Made by a program: the position numbers and the translations under genes
The notes under the pieces: generated by a model
Told to the model about the DNA's origin: nothing
The model's database searches: none
The model's input: the letters and a program-made list of their open reading frames with translations, nothing else
Assembly (NCBI GenBank): GCA_902597675.1
Contig: CACJYR010000014.1
Span: 1 to 34,120, forward strand
Length of the DNA: 34,120 bases
Direction of reading: 5' to 3'
From: an uncultured Pelagibacteraceae bacterium
Lineage (GTDB): Bacteria > Pseudomonadota > Alphaproteobacteria > Pelagibacterales > Pelagibacteraceae
Shown: in pieces, positions 16,621-25,770 of the stretch
Layout of the letters: each line of letters begins with the position of its first letter
How positions within the stretch are numbered: position 1 is the first letter of the stretch

Positions 16621-16629
16621 ATTTTTTCT

Positions 16630-16658
16630 CTGGCCCATGATATCGAATCATGGACCAG
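16630..16658 (-). promoter_or_regulatory. Intercistronic hairpin between ALDH and DUF779 genes
   Basis: A 12-bp stem with one mismatch (16630-16641 with 16647-16658) and loop of 5 nt lies between the ALDH stop and the DUF779 start. On the transcript it is followed by AGAGAAAAAAT rather than a U-run, so it looks like an RNA-stabilising or expression-splitting hairpin, not a terminator. Confidence 0.6.
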
Positions 16659-16672
16659 TATATATTATTTGA

Positions 16673-18217
16673 TTAAAAGAAGCCTAATTTTTTCTCAGCA
16701 TAAGAAACATGAAGATTCTTATTCTGTCTGTAATGATTAAGCATCATTTTGTGAGTTTCTCTACCAACTCCAGATTGTTTGTATCCACCAAATGGCGAGT
16801 GAGCTGGGTAAGCATGATAACAATTAGTCCATACTATTCCTGCTTGTATTGCTCTACCCATTCTGTGAGCTATATTACCATTTCTAGTCCATACAGCTGC
16901 TCCTAAACCATAAAGAGTATCATTAGCAATTTTCAATGCCTCTGCTTCATCTTTAAATTTAATCACAGATACAACTGGTCCGAAAATCTCTTCTTGAGAT
17001 ATTCTCATGCTGTTATTAGCTTCAAAAATAGTTGGTTGGATATAGTTTCCTTTTTCCAATCCACTATTAAGTTTAGCAGCACTTCCACCTGTAAGAACTT
17101 TAGCACCCTCTTTTTTACCAAGCTCAAGATAAGATTTAATCTTCTCCATTTGCTCTACAGATGCTTGGGCCCCAATCATGGTTTCCATTTTTAAAGGATT
17201 GTCTTGAACAACAGCTTTTGTTCTAGCAATAGCTCTTTCCATGAATTTATCATAGATAGACTCTTGAATTAAAGCTCTACTTGGACAAGTACAAACCTCA
17301 CCTTGGTTAAGATTGAACATGACAAAACCTTCAATACACTTATCAAAGAAGTCATCATCTTTTTCCATGACATCTTCAAAGAAAATGTTAGGAGATTTTC
17401 CACCTAACTCTAAAGTTATTGGAATAATGTTTTGTGCAGCATACTGCATAATCAATCTTCCAGTTGTTGTTTCACCAGTAAATGCAACTTTAGCAACTCT
17501 TTTAGATGATGCTAATGGTTTACCTGCTTCTAATCCAAAACCGCTGACAATGTTAACCACTCCTGGAGGTAATAAATCTCCAATAAGTTCCATCATCACC
17601 ATAATAGAAGCTGGTGTTTGCTCAGCTGGTTTTAATACTGAACAGTTTCCTGCTGCAAGAGCTGGAGCTAATTTCCATGTTGCCATTAATAATGGGAAAT
17701 TCCATGGAACTATCTGACCAACAACTCCCAGTGGTTCATGAAAATTGTATGAGTATTGGTTATTAGCAATTTCAGCAATTGATCCTTCTTCTGCTCTAAT
17801 TACTCCAGCAAAATATCTCCAATGATCTATGACCAAAGGTAAATCTGCTGCCATACATTCTCTTATAGGTTTTCCGTTATCTAAACATTCAGCTGTAGCC
17901 AATAAATTTAGATTTTTTTCCAACACATCAGCGATTTTGTACAATATGTTTGATCGCGTAGTGATATCTGTTTTTCCCCACTCAGGGAAAGCTGCGTGAG
18001 CTGCATCTAATGCTGCTTCTACATCTTTTTCGTCTGATCGTGCAACTGAACAGATTTTCTCATTTGAGATCGGGCTAACATTATCAAAATACTTGCCTGA
18101 TTTTGGTTCTACAAATTTTCCATTAATGTAGTTTCCATATTTTGCCTTAAACGGAAATTTAACCTTTAAATGAGAAGTATCTAATACAGATGACACTTTC
18201 ATTGCTTCTGCACTCAT
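16673..18217 (-). CDS. Acetaldehyde dehydrogenase-like ALDH (ExaC/AldB type)
   Basis: A 514-residue NAD-dependent aldehyde dehydrogenase with standard catalytic residues: Asn173 in PWNFP, KPAEQTP for cofactor binding (196-202), Glu270 in LELGGKSP, and Cys309 in [11 protein letters not shown]. The ECTCPSR-like stretch and NLNQG are typical of ExaC/AldB/AcoD enzymes, which oxidise acetaldehyde and related aldehydes to acids. The DUF779 companion immediately downstream supports that group. An AGGAG ribosome binding site (around 18225-18232) fits the chosen ATG. The operon continues to DUF779 and thioesterase. Confidence 0.92.
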   Translation of the reverse strand: MSAEAMKVSSVLDTSHLKVKFPFKAKYGNYINGKFVEPKSGKYFDNVSPISNEKICSVARSDEKDVEAALDAAHAAFPEWGKTDITTRSNILYKIADVLEKNLNLLATAECLDNGKPIRECMAADLPLVIDHWRYFAGVIRAEEGSIAEIANNQYSYNFHEPLGVVGQIVPWNFPLLMATWKLAPALAAGNCSVLKPAEQTPASIMVMMELIGDLLPPGVVNIVSGFGLEAGKPLASSKRVAKVAFTGETTTGRLIMQYAAQNIIPITLELGGKSPNIFFEDVMEKDDDFFDKCIEGFVMFNLNQGEVCTCPSRALIQESIYDKFMERAIARTKAVVQDNPLKMETMIGAQASVEQMEKIKSYLELGKKEGAKVLTGGSAAKLNSGLEKGNYIQPTIFEANNSMRISQEEIFGPVVSVIKFKDEAEALKIANDTLYGLGAAVWTRNGNIAHRMGRAIQAGIVWTNCYHAYPAHSPFGGYKQSGVGRETHKMMLNHYRQNKNLHVSYAEKKLGFF

Positions 18218-18309
18218 TTTTTTCTCCTCTTGTTATTTATATAAATTAATTAAAGACCTTTTTAGGAATGATGTAAATGGGTCAATAATGTTTTCAACTA
18301 GAAATTGTA

Positions 18310-19209
18310 TTAATAGAGCTTTATTTTACTAATTTTATTGTCTGCTTTTCTCACAAAATATATTCCTACTGATACTGCAATGAGAGATATCAAAACTTTG
18401 AAAGTGATCAATTCCTTAAGAAAAATATAACTCAAGATAGTCCCAAAAATTGGAATTAAATATGAAACTTGTGACTGAAATATCAGTCCATTGTTAACTA
18501 AAATTCTAAATCTCAATAACCATGCAATTCCAGTAGAAACTAAGCCAAGATATATCACGGATATTGTGGAATCTAACCTAGGAGAGACATTCCATGGTTG
18601 TTCAACAATACTTACAATAGGTATCAAAATCAAAACTGCCCAAACCAGTATTGAGCCAGTTACATTTTCATTTTTTTTCTTACTAATTTTTAAGGTTAAA
18701 ACACCACCTATTACATAACAAGTTGAGCCTAATAGGATTAGTATTGCGGAAAAAAAATTATTTTCATTAATCAAAATATTATCAGAAAATAAATAAAGTA
18801 TTCCAGAAAAACCAATTAAGATTCCTATTGTTTTGATAAAATTGAATTTCTCATTCTTTGTATAAAAATGACCAAGCACAGTTGAGCTTAATGGTGTAGT
18901 TGACATCAATATCGCAGCCAAATTACTTTGGACTGATTGTACTCCGTACGCAATTAAAAAAAAAGGAGCTACTAGATTTATAAATCCTATCATTGCGAAC
19001 CAATACCAATCTTTTGAAAAAGCTTCGATCTTTATCTTTTTATAATAACAAAGCAACAAAACTGGTATTGCTCCAAAAAACACTCTTAAAAATGCAATGG
19101 TAATTGGTCCAAATGAATAGGTTGCAATTTTTATATTAAAAAAAGCTGATGCCCATATTAAAGCTAACAAAATTAATAAAAGATAATCTAATAGTTTTGG
19201 TTGTCTCAT
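18310..19209 (-). CDS. EamA/DMT-superfamily transporter
   Basis: A 299-residue membrane protein with ten predicted helices in two EamA repeats, recognisable from LIWASAFFNIKIA near the start and VSYLIPIFGTILSYIFLKE in the second repeat. The family exports or exchanges amino acids and other small metabolites. The start overlaps the YbaK-like gene by 4 nt, so the two are co-translated. Substrate is unknown. Confidence 0.88.
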   Translation of the reverse strand: MRQPKLLDYLLLILLALIWASAFFNIKIATYSFGPITIAFLRVFFGAIPVLLLCYYKKIKIEAFSKDWYWFAMIGFINLVAPFFLIAYGVQSVQSNLAAILMSTTPLSSTVLGHFYTKNEKFNFIKTIGILIGFSGILYLFSDNILINENNFFSAILILLGSTCYVIGGVLTLKISKKKNENVTGSILVWAVLILIPIVSIVEQPWNVSPRLDSTISVIYLGLVSTGIAWLLRFRILVNNGLIFQSQVSYLIPIFGTILSYIFLKELITFKVLISLIAVSVGIYFVRKADNKISKIKLY

Positions 19210-19685
19210 TCAGTAATATCTTCAATTTTTCCTTTTGTAATTTTCTTCAAATCTGTAAAATTGATTTTAAATATACAATTTGGATGACCTGCAGCAGCAA
19301 ATAAAAAATCAAACCTATTTAAAGAATTATCTATATAAATATCAACATTTTCTAAATGGCCTACTGGTGAAACACCACCAATAGTATAACCGGTAATATT
19401 TTTTACATTTTCAGCAGTAGCCATCGAAACATCATTAAATTTAATATTTTTTTTAATTTTTCTTAATGAAGCTTTCTTATCTCCAGCAACCAAAAATAAA
19501 GTAAACTTATTATCTGTCTTAAAAAGTAAGCTTTTAACAATTGCTCCTACCTCACATCCTAAAGAAGATGCGGCTTCTAGAGCAGTTCTAGCTGAAGTTT
19601 CTAAAACACTAACACTTAAATTTTTGTCGAATTCTTTAATAATTTTATCAACTCTTTGAACTGGTTCTTTATCAAGTAATGTCAT
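19206..19685 (-). CDS. YbaK/EbsC-type aminoacyl-tRNA deacylase
   Basis: A 159-residue protein of the YbaK/ProX editing family. Visible features are GCEVGAIVKSLLFKTDN (residues 40-56) with the conserved lysine of VKSL, LVAGDKKASLRK, and IGGVSPVGH. The family hydrolyses misacylated tRNAs such as Cys- or Ala-tRNA-Pro. The gene leads a two-gene run with the EamA transporter (4-nt overlap). Which tRNA it edits is not clear. Confidence 0.88.
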   Translation of the reverse strand: MTLLDKEPVQRVDKIIKEFDKNLSVSVLETSARTALEAASSLGCEVGAIVKSLLFKTDNKFTLFLVAGDKKASLRKIKKNIKFNDVSMATAENVKNITGYTIGGVSPVGHLENVDIYIDNSLNRFDFLFAAAGHPNCIFKINFTDLKKITKGKIEDITE

Positions 19686-19826
19686 TATTCAACTCTGAAT
19701 TGTTAGTATTTTTAGTCTTTTAAATATACACTTATGTTAAAAATGCATAGGTGTTATTAAGTAAAAGAGGATTATTTATCAGTCTTTATTTGGTATCACA
19801 ACCCACAAGATTACAGAGGAGATATA

Positions 19827-21233
19827 ATGAGCGCAAAAAATGTATTAAAGGTTATAAAAGACAAAGAGATCGATTACGTTGATCTAAGATTCACTGACCC
19901 TAGAGGTAAACTTCAACACGTCACGATGGATACTAAAGTAGTTGACGAAGATATGTTAAACGATGGAATTTTCTTTGACGGCTCCTCAATTGCAGGCTGG
20001 AAAGCTATCAATGAATCTGACATGATTCTAAAGCCTGATTTAAGCAGAACAGTGGTTGATCCATTTACATCTCATAATACATTAAACATTTTTTGTGATA
20101 TTTTGGATGCAATAAAAAAAGATCCTTACGAAAGAGATCCTAGAGGAACAGCAAAAAAAGCTGAGGCATATTTAAAAAAATCTGGAATTGGTGATAAAGC
20201 ATTTTTTGGTCCAGAAGCTGAGTTTTTTGTATTCGATGATGTAAGATTTAAAAATGATATGAATGAAACTGGCTTCAAAATTGATAGTACTGAAGGCCCT
20301 TACAACACTGGAAAAAAATATGAAAATGGAAATATGGGACATAGACCTGGTATCAAAGGTGGTTACTTTCCAGTTCCTCCCGTTGATAGTGCACAAGATA
20401 TGAGAAGTGAGTATTTAAAAGCAATGAAAGACATGGGTATTAAAGTTGAGAAACATCACCATGAAGTTGCTCCAAGTCAGCATGAACTTGGTATGTATTT
20501 TGGAACTTTAGTTGATCAAGCAGATAACTTGCAATTATATAAGTATGCAGTTCATATGGTTTCACATTCATTTGGAAAAACTGCAACTTTTATGCCTAAA
20601 CCAGTAAAAGGTGATAATGGATCAGGTATGCACGTGCACCAATCAATTTGGAAAGGAAATACAGCATTATTTTCAGGAGATAAATATGCTGGCTTATCCG
20701 ATTTAGCTTTACACTATATTGGTGGAATTTTAAAACATGCAAAAGCTATAAACGCTTTCTCAAACGCAACAACCAATAGTTACAAAAGATTGATCCCGGG
20801 ATTTGAAGCCCCAGTGTTATTAGCGTACTCAGCTAGAAACAGGTCAGCTTCATGTAGGATCCCTATCACTCTAAGCAAAAAAGCTGCGAGATGTGAAATT
20901 AGATTTGGTGATGCAGCTGGAAACCCATACTTAACTTTTGCAGCAATGCTTATGGCTGGACTAGATGGTATTAAAAATAAAATTGATCCAGGTAAATCTT
21001 TCGATAAAGATCTTTACGCTTTATCTGAAAATGAAGTCAAAAAAATACCTACTGTTTGTGGCTCATTAAGAGAAGCAATGGAAAGTTTGGATAAGGACAG
21101 AGATTTTTTAAAACAAGGTAACGTTTTCACTGATGATCAGATAGATGCTTACATTGCTTTAAAATTTGAGGAAATACATAATTTCGAACACACACCACAC
21201 CCAATAGAGTTCGACATGTATTATAGTTGTTAA
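19827..21233 (+). CDS. glnA: Glutamine synthetase type I
   Basis: A 468-residue GSI enzyme making glutamine from glutamate, ammonium and ATP; it forms cytosolic dodecamers. Seen are the early FDGSSIAGW, the metal site [12 protein letters not shown] (around 130-141), [35 protein letters not shown], and RxR motif SASCRIP. DLYALS near the C-terminus contains the tyrosine that is adenylylated in regulated GSI enzymes. A strong ribosome binding site (AGAGGAGA, about 19814-19821) precedes the ATG. The 141-nt upstream region shows no clear sigma-54 box, and glnB is not adjacent. Confidence 0.98.
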   Translation: MSAKNVLKVIKDKEIDYVDLRFTDPRGKLQHVTMDTKVVDEDMLNDGIFFDGSSIAGWKAINESDMILKPDLSRTVVDPFTSHNTLNIFCDILDAIKKDPYERDPRGTAKKAEAYLKKSGIGDKAFFGPEAEFFVFDDVRFKNDMNETGFKIDSTEGPYNTGKKYENGNMGHRPGIKGGYFPVPPVDSAQDMRSEYLKAMKDMGIKVEKHHHEVAPSQHELGMYFGTLVDQADNLQLYKYAVHMVSHSFGKTATFMPKPVKGDNGSGMHVHQSIWKGNTALFSGDKYAGLSDLALHYIGGILKHAKAINAFSNATTNSYKRLIPGFEAPVLLAYSARNRSASCRIPITLSKKAARCEIRFGDAAGNPYLTFAAMLMAGLDGIKNKIDPGKSFDKDLYALSENEVKKIPTVCGSLREAMESLDKDRDFLKQGNVFTDDQIDAYIALKFEEIHNFEHTPHPIEFDMYYSC

Positions 21234-21236
21234 AAA

Positions 21237-21407
21237 TTATTGTCTAGTAGTGGCAATCTTGTTTTTGCCAGGACCTTTTTTAACAACGTAATCTTGAGTT
21301 CCATTAGCTCCTGTTTCAACAGATTTGATCAAAGATCTTTGTAAGTTTTTTCTTTTTTCTTTTCTGTCTTCAGACGCTAATAAATTTCTAAATTCAAAAA
21401 CGTTCAT
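21237..21407 (-). CDS. 56-residue basic ORF, unrecognised
   Basis: An ATG-initiated ORF of 56 codons convergent with glnA, ending 4 nt after the glnA stop. The product is soluble and very basic, with a charged N-terminal half (LLASEDRKEKRKNLQRSL) and a C-terminal part containing QDYVVKKGPGKNKIATTRQ. No signal peptide, membrane helix or known motif is seen. It fills the gap between glnA and the SUF operon that would otherwise be over 200 nt, and its codon use looks like that of neighbours. No clear ribosome binding site precedes it. It could be an RNA- or ribosome-associated small protein, but no family is recognised. Confidence 0.5.
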   Translation of the reverse strand: MNVFEFRNLLASEDRKEKRKNLQRSLIKSVETGANGTQDYVVKKGPGKNKIATTRQ

Positions 21408-21473
21408 GTAATAATTATATACTAGATATGCATTTTAAGCAATACAGCTATGCAATTTATGGGATACTAAATT

Positions 21474-21809
21474 TTATTCTACTTTAAAGGACTCCCCGCA
21501 ACCACATCTCTCTGTTTCATTGGGATTATTGAACACAAAAGTTGAGGAAAAATCCTCTTTTTTATAATCCATTTCAGTACCTAATAAATACATCACTGCA
21601 GCAGAATCTATAAAAACCTTAACTCCCTTGTCTTCAATCACCTCATCATTCGGGTTAAGGTCTTTAGAATATTCCATTACATATGACATGCCTGCGCATC
21701 CTCCAGATTTAACTGAAACTCTCACTCCTAAAGCATCTTTTTCGGCACTAGACATGATTTCTTTAATTCTGTTTGCTGCATTTTCACTTAATTTAATTAT
21801 AGGATTCAT
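21474..21809 (-). CDS. sufA: SufA/IscA-type Fe-S carrier
   Basis: A 111-residue A-type carrier with the three cluster-binding cysteines: Cys38 in SGGCAGM, and Cys102 and Cys104 in RCGCGESF. It accepts clusters from SufBCD and hands them to target proteins. I chose the ATG at 21809: it overlaps the sufT stop by one base (TAATG), typical of coupled translation, and an upstream in-frame non-ATG start at 21872 would add 21 residues foreign to the family. It is the last gene of the SUF operon. Confidence 0.93.
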   Translation of the reverse strand: MNPIIKLSENAANRIKEIMSSAEKDALGVRVSVKSGGCAGMSYVMEYSKDLNPNDEVIEDKGVKVFIDSAAVMYLLGTEMDYKKEDFSSTFVFNNPNETERCGCGESFKVE

Positions 21810-22105
21810 TACAAATTTAACTCCAACTTTGCAGCATCTGACATCATATCTTTGTTCCAAGGTGGGTCCCAAACTAGTTGAAGATCAACATCATCAATTT
21901 CTTCAACTTGCATAGCTCCTTCTTTTACTTCTTTTGGTAAACTCTCTGCAACAGGACAATTTGGTGTGGTTAAGGTCATTTTAATTTCAGCTTTTTTTCC
22001 TTTTACTTGAATATCATAAATTAAACCAAGTTCATAAATATTAACTGGTAACTCAGGATCATAAATTTTTCTAATTTCGTTTATAATTTTTTCTTTTATT
22101 TCCAT
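21809..22105 (-). CDS. sufT: SufT, MIP18/DUF59-family Fe-S assembly factor
   Basis: A 98-residue DUF59 protein with YDPELPVNIYELGLIYDI (15-32) and TTPNCPVAESLP (46-57), containing the family cysteine. SufT assists maturation of Fe-S proteins and lies in SUF operons of many bacteria. It is 4 nt downstream of sufU and shares one base with sufA. The protein is the short, single-domain form. Confidence 0.92.
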   Translation of the reverse strand: MEIKEKIINEIRKIYDPELPVNIYELGLIYDIQVKGKKAEIKMTLTTPNCPVAESLPKEVKEGAMQVEEIDDVDLQLVWDPPWNKDMMSDAAKLELNL

Positions 22106-22109
22106 AATA

Positions 22110-22574
22110 TTAATCTTCTGTGCTCACTTGCTTTCCGTCATCTTCCATTGCAGAAATCAAAGTATGCCATGATAAAGTAGCACATTTTACTCTCATAGGA
22201 TATTGTTTTACTCCGGATAGACACATTAGTTTTGTTTTATCATCTTCCTCTAAAATCGTAGACTTTAATTCAGGATTTTCTTTTATCATTCCAAGAAAAT
22301 CATCTATGATCTCCTTTGCTTCATTATCACTTTTGCCTTTAATCAAATCTGTCATTATTGAAGCTGAGGCCATTGATATTGCGCAACCACTTCCTTCAAA
22401 AGAAATATCTTCAACTTTTCTTTGATTATTCAATTTTAGATAAACATGGACATTGTCACCACATAAAGGATTATTCCCTTTAGCATCTTTATTAAAATTC
22501 TCAGTCTTCCTCAAATTCCTTGGATTTTTTCCATGTTCTAAAATTATTTCTTGATATAATTCTTTTAAATTCAT
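22110..22574 (-). CDS. sufU: SufU, zinc-dependent sulfur acceptor for SufS
   Basis: A 154-residue NifU/IscU-fold protein of the SufU branch. Zinc ligands expected for SufU are present: Cys38 and Asp40 (PLCGDN), Cys64 (GSGCAIS) and Cys131 (VKCATLSW). The insert between Cys64 and Cys131 is longer than in IscU, typical of SufU. It accepts sulfur from SufS and passes it to SufBCD. The start overlaps the sufS stop by 4 nt. Confidence 0.94.
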   Translation of the reverse strand: MNLKELYQEIILEHGKNPRNLRKTENFNKDAKGNNPLCGDNVHVYLKLNNQRKVEDISFEGSGCAISMASASIMTDLIKGKSDNEAKEIIDDFLGMIKENPELKSTILEEDDKTKLMCLSGVKQYPMRVKCATLSWHTLISAMEDDGKQVSTED

Positions 22575-23791
22575 TTTAAATCAAAAATTTTTTTACATTT
22601 GTTTATAGACTCATTCAATTGATCAAAATCACTTTTAGTATTGTAGACACCTACTGATGCTCTTGCACTTGCAGGAATCTCGAGTTTGTCATGTAAAATT
22701 TGACAGCAATGGTGTCCAGCTCTAATAGCTACACCATCTTCGTCAAGTATTGTCGCGATGTCATGTGGATGTACCCCTTCAATCGTAAACGATATTACAC
22801 CGCCTTTATTTTTTGGATTGCCAATTATTTTTACTGAATTATTCTTTTTTAAAATTTCTTGACCATATTCTATTAATTCTTTTTCGTGTTTAATTATATT
22901 TTCAATTCCAATACTTTCTAAAAATTTGATAGACTTATCAAAAGCTATCACCTGTGCAGTGGCCATAGTGCCTGCTTCATACTTATTTGGAAGATCACCA
23001 TAAGTAATACGATCTTTTTTAACTTCTTTAATCATTCCACCACCACCTTGATAAGGTGGTAATTCTTCAAGCCATTTTTTTTTTCCATACAAAATTCCAA
23101 GTCCAGTCGGTCCATACATTTTATGACAAGAAATTGCATAAAAATCACAGTCTAGATCTTGCACATCAAGTTTCAAATGTGGTGCACCTTGACATCCATC
23201 TACAACAACAATTATATCTTTTGCGTGTGCAAGCTCAGTAATCTCTTTGATTGGTAGGATTGCGCCAGTGACATTCGATAGATGATTAATGGCAATCACC
23301 TTTGTTTTTGGCGTAATTTTTTTTTCAATATTTTCAATTGGAATTTCTCCCTCTTCATTTATTTCAGCAAAATTAATCTTTATATTTTTTGATTTTCTCA
23401 AATAGTGCCATGGTACATAATTTGAATGATGCTCTAACTCAGTGAGTAAAATTTCGTCACCTTCATTCAAATACTTTTGGCCAAGTGTATTAGCAACTAA
23501 ATTGAGGGCTTCAGTTGCACCCTTAGTAAATACAATCTCATTTTTATCTTTTGCATTAATATATTTTTGGACAGAAGATCGTGTATTTTCGTATAAATTT
23601 GTAGCCGCTACTGCCAAATAGTGAATACTTCTGCCTACATTTGAAAATTCTTTAGTATAGAATTCGTTTATTCTATCAATCACAACTTTAGGTTTTTGAG
23701 AAGAATTAGCACTGTCCAAATAAACTAGATCATTGTTTTGTATCTTTTCATCAAAGATTGGAAACTCTTTTTTAATATTATCTATGTTCAT
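22571..23791 (-). CDS. sufS: SufS cysteine desulfurase
   Basis: A 406-residue PLP enzyme that removes sulfur from cysteine to form a protein persulfide. Lys224 in SCHKMYGPTG binds PLP, Asp198 in VVDGCQ contacts the cofactor ring, and Cys362 in RAGHHCCQ is the nucleophile. A second cysteine follows directly, where many SufS proteins have alanine. It overlaps sufD and sufU by 4 nt each, and is group II by its short loop. Confidence 0.96.
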   Translation of the reverse strand: MNIDNIKKEFPIFDEKIQNNDLVYLDSANSSQKPKVVIDRINEFYTKEFSNVGRSIHYLAVAATNLYENTRSSVQKYINAKDKNEIVFTKGATEALNLVANTLGQKYLNEGDEILLTELEHHSNYVPWHYLRKSKNIKINFAEINEEGEIPIENIEKKITPKTKVIAINHLSNVTGAILPIKEITELAHAKDIIVVVDGCQGAPHLKLDVQDLDCDFYAISCHKMYGPTGLGILYGKKKWLEELPPYQGGGGMIKEVKKDRITYGDLPNKYEAGTMATAQVIAFDKSIKFLESIGIENIIKHEKELIEYGQEILKKNNSVKIIGNPKNKGGVISFTIEGVHPHDIATILDEDGVAIRAGHHCCQILHDKLEIPASARASVGVYNTKSDFDQLNESINKCKKIFDLK

Positions 23792-25035
23792 TTTTTTAAA
23801 CCAATCATTTTTTTTAATAAATCTTTAATTTCAGCATCAGTAATCTTTTCGATTACATCAAGCAAAAAACCATTTATCAACAGTCCTTTAGCTTGTTTAT
23901 AATTTAGTCCTCTAGACATTAAATAAAAAATTGAATTATCATCAAGACTTCCAGATGCTGATCCATGAGAACATTTAACATCATCAGCATAAATTTCTAA
24001 TTCAGGTTTTGCGTTAAACTCTGAGGTTTCATCTAACAAAATTGCTTTACTTAATTGATATCCATCTGTTTTCTGAGCCTTTGAGTCTACATATATTCTT
24101 CCTTGATAAGCAGACTTTGTATTTTTTCCAAGCACACTCTTAATTAACTGATAGCTTTTTGTATTTTCAACCAAATGATTTATAGTAGTTCTTATTTCGT
24201 GCTGTTTATTATCATCTAACGAAAAAATACCATTAATAAATGCTGAGGAATATTCGCCTTTTAGATTACAATTTATCTCATTTTTGAAATAATCTGAACC
24301 TGCAGAAAAAACAAAAGTTTCAGAAATACTATTTTGTTTTTGATCTATATTATTAAATGAATATTTTAGATTTTTATTCAACGACTTATCAATTTTATAA
24401 TTTTTAAGAATCGCATCTCTATCCAAATTAAAATTGTAAAAAATATTCATAAAATTTTTTTCACTATAATCACTAAAGAAATCTATTAATTTTAGTGAGC
24501 TGTTTTGTTCAAGCTCAAAATCTAACCTTAAATTAATATTCTTTGATTTCATTTTCTCATTGGACAAATGATAAATGATTAAAGGTTTTTTTAATGAGTA
24601 GCCTTTTTTAATTAAAATTTTAAAATGTTTATTACTTAAAGCAATATTCAAATCAATTAATGAATTATTGTTTTCAGACATATCAATTGTGTAAGAGTCC
24701 TCAATTATTTCAATCTGTTTTTTATCCTCATAACTCAAATCAATTTTTTCAACTCTTCCATTAATAAAAATAATTTTATTATGTTCTAAATCATCAATAA
24801 AAATTGATGGATCAATCTTATTTTCAATTGAATAATCATTATAAAAGCTCAAATCTGAAATATTATTACTAATAATTTGATTTATATCTAAAAACTTCCA
24901 ATTTTCTTGTTTTCTATTTGGGAAACCATTTTCAATAAATTTATTTAGGTAAGACTTTTTTATCTTAATATCTCTATTAGAAAAATTAGAAACTTCTTGA
25001 ATTTTGTTAAAATCTATTTTTAATTGTTCTTTCAT
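23788..25035 (-). CDS. sufD: SufD, scaffold subunit
   Basis: A 415-residue SufB/SufD-family protein. The N-terminal 200 residues are poorly conserved, as usual. The C-terminal core holds YQGRIYVDSKAQKTDGYQ and DDVKCSHGSASGSLDD, whose histidine corresponds to the functionally important one in SufD. SufD joins SufB and SufC in the scaffold where new clusters are built. It starts 1 nt after sufC and overlaps sufS by 4 nt. Confidence 0.95.
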   Translation of the reverse strand: MKEQLKIDFNKIQEVSNFSNRDIKIKKSYLNKFIENGFPNRKQENWKFLDINQIISNNISDLSFYNDYSIENKIDPSIFIDDLEHNKIIFINGRVEKIDLSYEDKKQIEIIEDSYTIDMSENNNSLIDLNIALSNKHFKILIKKGYSLKKPLIIYHLSNEKMKSKNINLRLDFELEQNSSLKLIDFFSDYSEKNFMNIFYNFNLDRDAILKNYKIDKSLNKNLKYSFNNIDQKQNSISETFVFSAGSDYFKNEINCNLKGEYSSAFINGIFSLDDNKQHEIRTTINHLVENTKSYQLIKSVLGKNTKSAYQGRIYVDSKAQKTDGYQLSKAILLDETSEFNAKPELEIYADDVKCSHGSASGSLDDNSIFYLMSRGLNYKQAKGLLINGFLLDVIEKITDAEIKDLLKKMIGLKK

Positions 25036-25770
25036 CTAATTAAAACTCTCATATCCTTTTTTTTCTAATTCTTCTGCAAGCTCAGGTCCGCCTGATTTAA
25101 TAATCCTTCCATTCATTAAAACGTGAACGAAATCTGGCTTAATATAATCTAATAGTCTTTGATAATGAGTAATGATTAAAAAAGAATTTTCATTATTCCT
25201 TAATGTGTTTACACCATCTGCAACTATTTTTAGAGCATCTATATCTAAACCTGAGTCTGTTTCATCTAAAATTGAAAGTTTTGGCGCCAGCATTGACATT
25301 TGTAGAATTTCATTTTTCTTTTTTTCTCCACCAGAGAAGCCTACATTTAATTGCCTATTAAGTTTTTCTTCATCAAATTTAAGTTCTTTAGCTTTTTCTT
25401 TTACGAGTTTTAAAAACTCGATAGCATCAAGTTCTTTTTGTCCACGAGCTTTTCTAATTGCATTAAGAGAAGTCTTTAAAAAAATATTAGTATTTACTCC
25501 AGGAATTTCTAAAGGGTATTGAAAGGCTAAAAATATACCTTTATGCGCTCTTTCCTCAGTTTCAAGTTCAAATAAATTTTTATTTTCAAATAATATCTCT
25601 CCAGATACCTCATAACCTTTTTTTCCGGATAAAATATTAGATAAAGTACTTTTTCCAGAACCATTAGGACCCATTATTGCATGAACTTCACCTGGGTTTA
25701 TATTTAGTGAAAATCCTTTTAAAATTGACTTATTTTCAACATTTGCGTTTAAGTTATTAATTTTCAGCAT
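25036..25770 (-). CDS. sufC: SufC, ABC-type ATPase
   Basis: A 244-residue soluble ATPase with Walker A GPNGSGKS (34-41), signature FSGGEKKKNEI, Walker B LSILDETDSGLD and H-loop ITH. The LDETDSGLD variant is characteristic of SufC. It drives conformational change of SufBD during cluster assembly. Its first base is the last base of the sufB stop (1-nt overlap), and sufD begins immediately after. Confidence 0.97.
   Translation of the reverse strand: MLKINNLNANVENKSILKGFSLNINPGEVHAIMGPNGSGKSTLSNILSGKKGYEVSGEILFENKNLFELETEERAHKGIFLAFQYPLEIPGVNTNIFLKTSLNAIRKARGQKELDAIEFLKLVKEKAKELKFDEEKLNRQLNVGFSGGEKKKNEILQMSMLAPKLSILDETDSGLDIDALKIVADGVNTLRNNENSFLIITHYQRLLDYIKPDFVHVLMNGRIIKSGGPELAEELEKKGYESFN

Noticed and set aside
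19686-19826. Sigma-54 promoter or NtrC site before glnA
   Set aside because: No GG/GC pair at -24/-12 and no TGCAC...GTGCA palindrome could be found; A+T-rich sequence gives only weak sigma-70-like matches.
21251-21280. Possible glnA terminator (TGGCAA/TTGCCA stem then T-run)
   Set aside because: Only 6 bp with an 8-nt loop and an intervening GGACC; it also lies inside the 56-residue ORF.
21474-21872. Long form of SufA starting at 21872
   Set aside because: The 21 extra residues overlap sufT and do not belong to the A-type carrier family; ATG at 21809 is coupled to the sufT stop.
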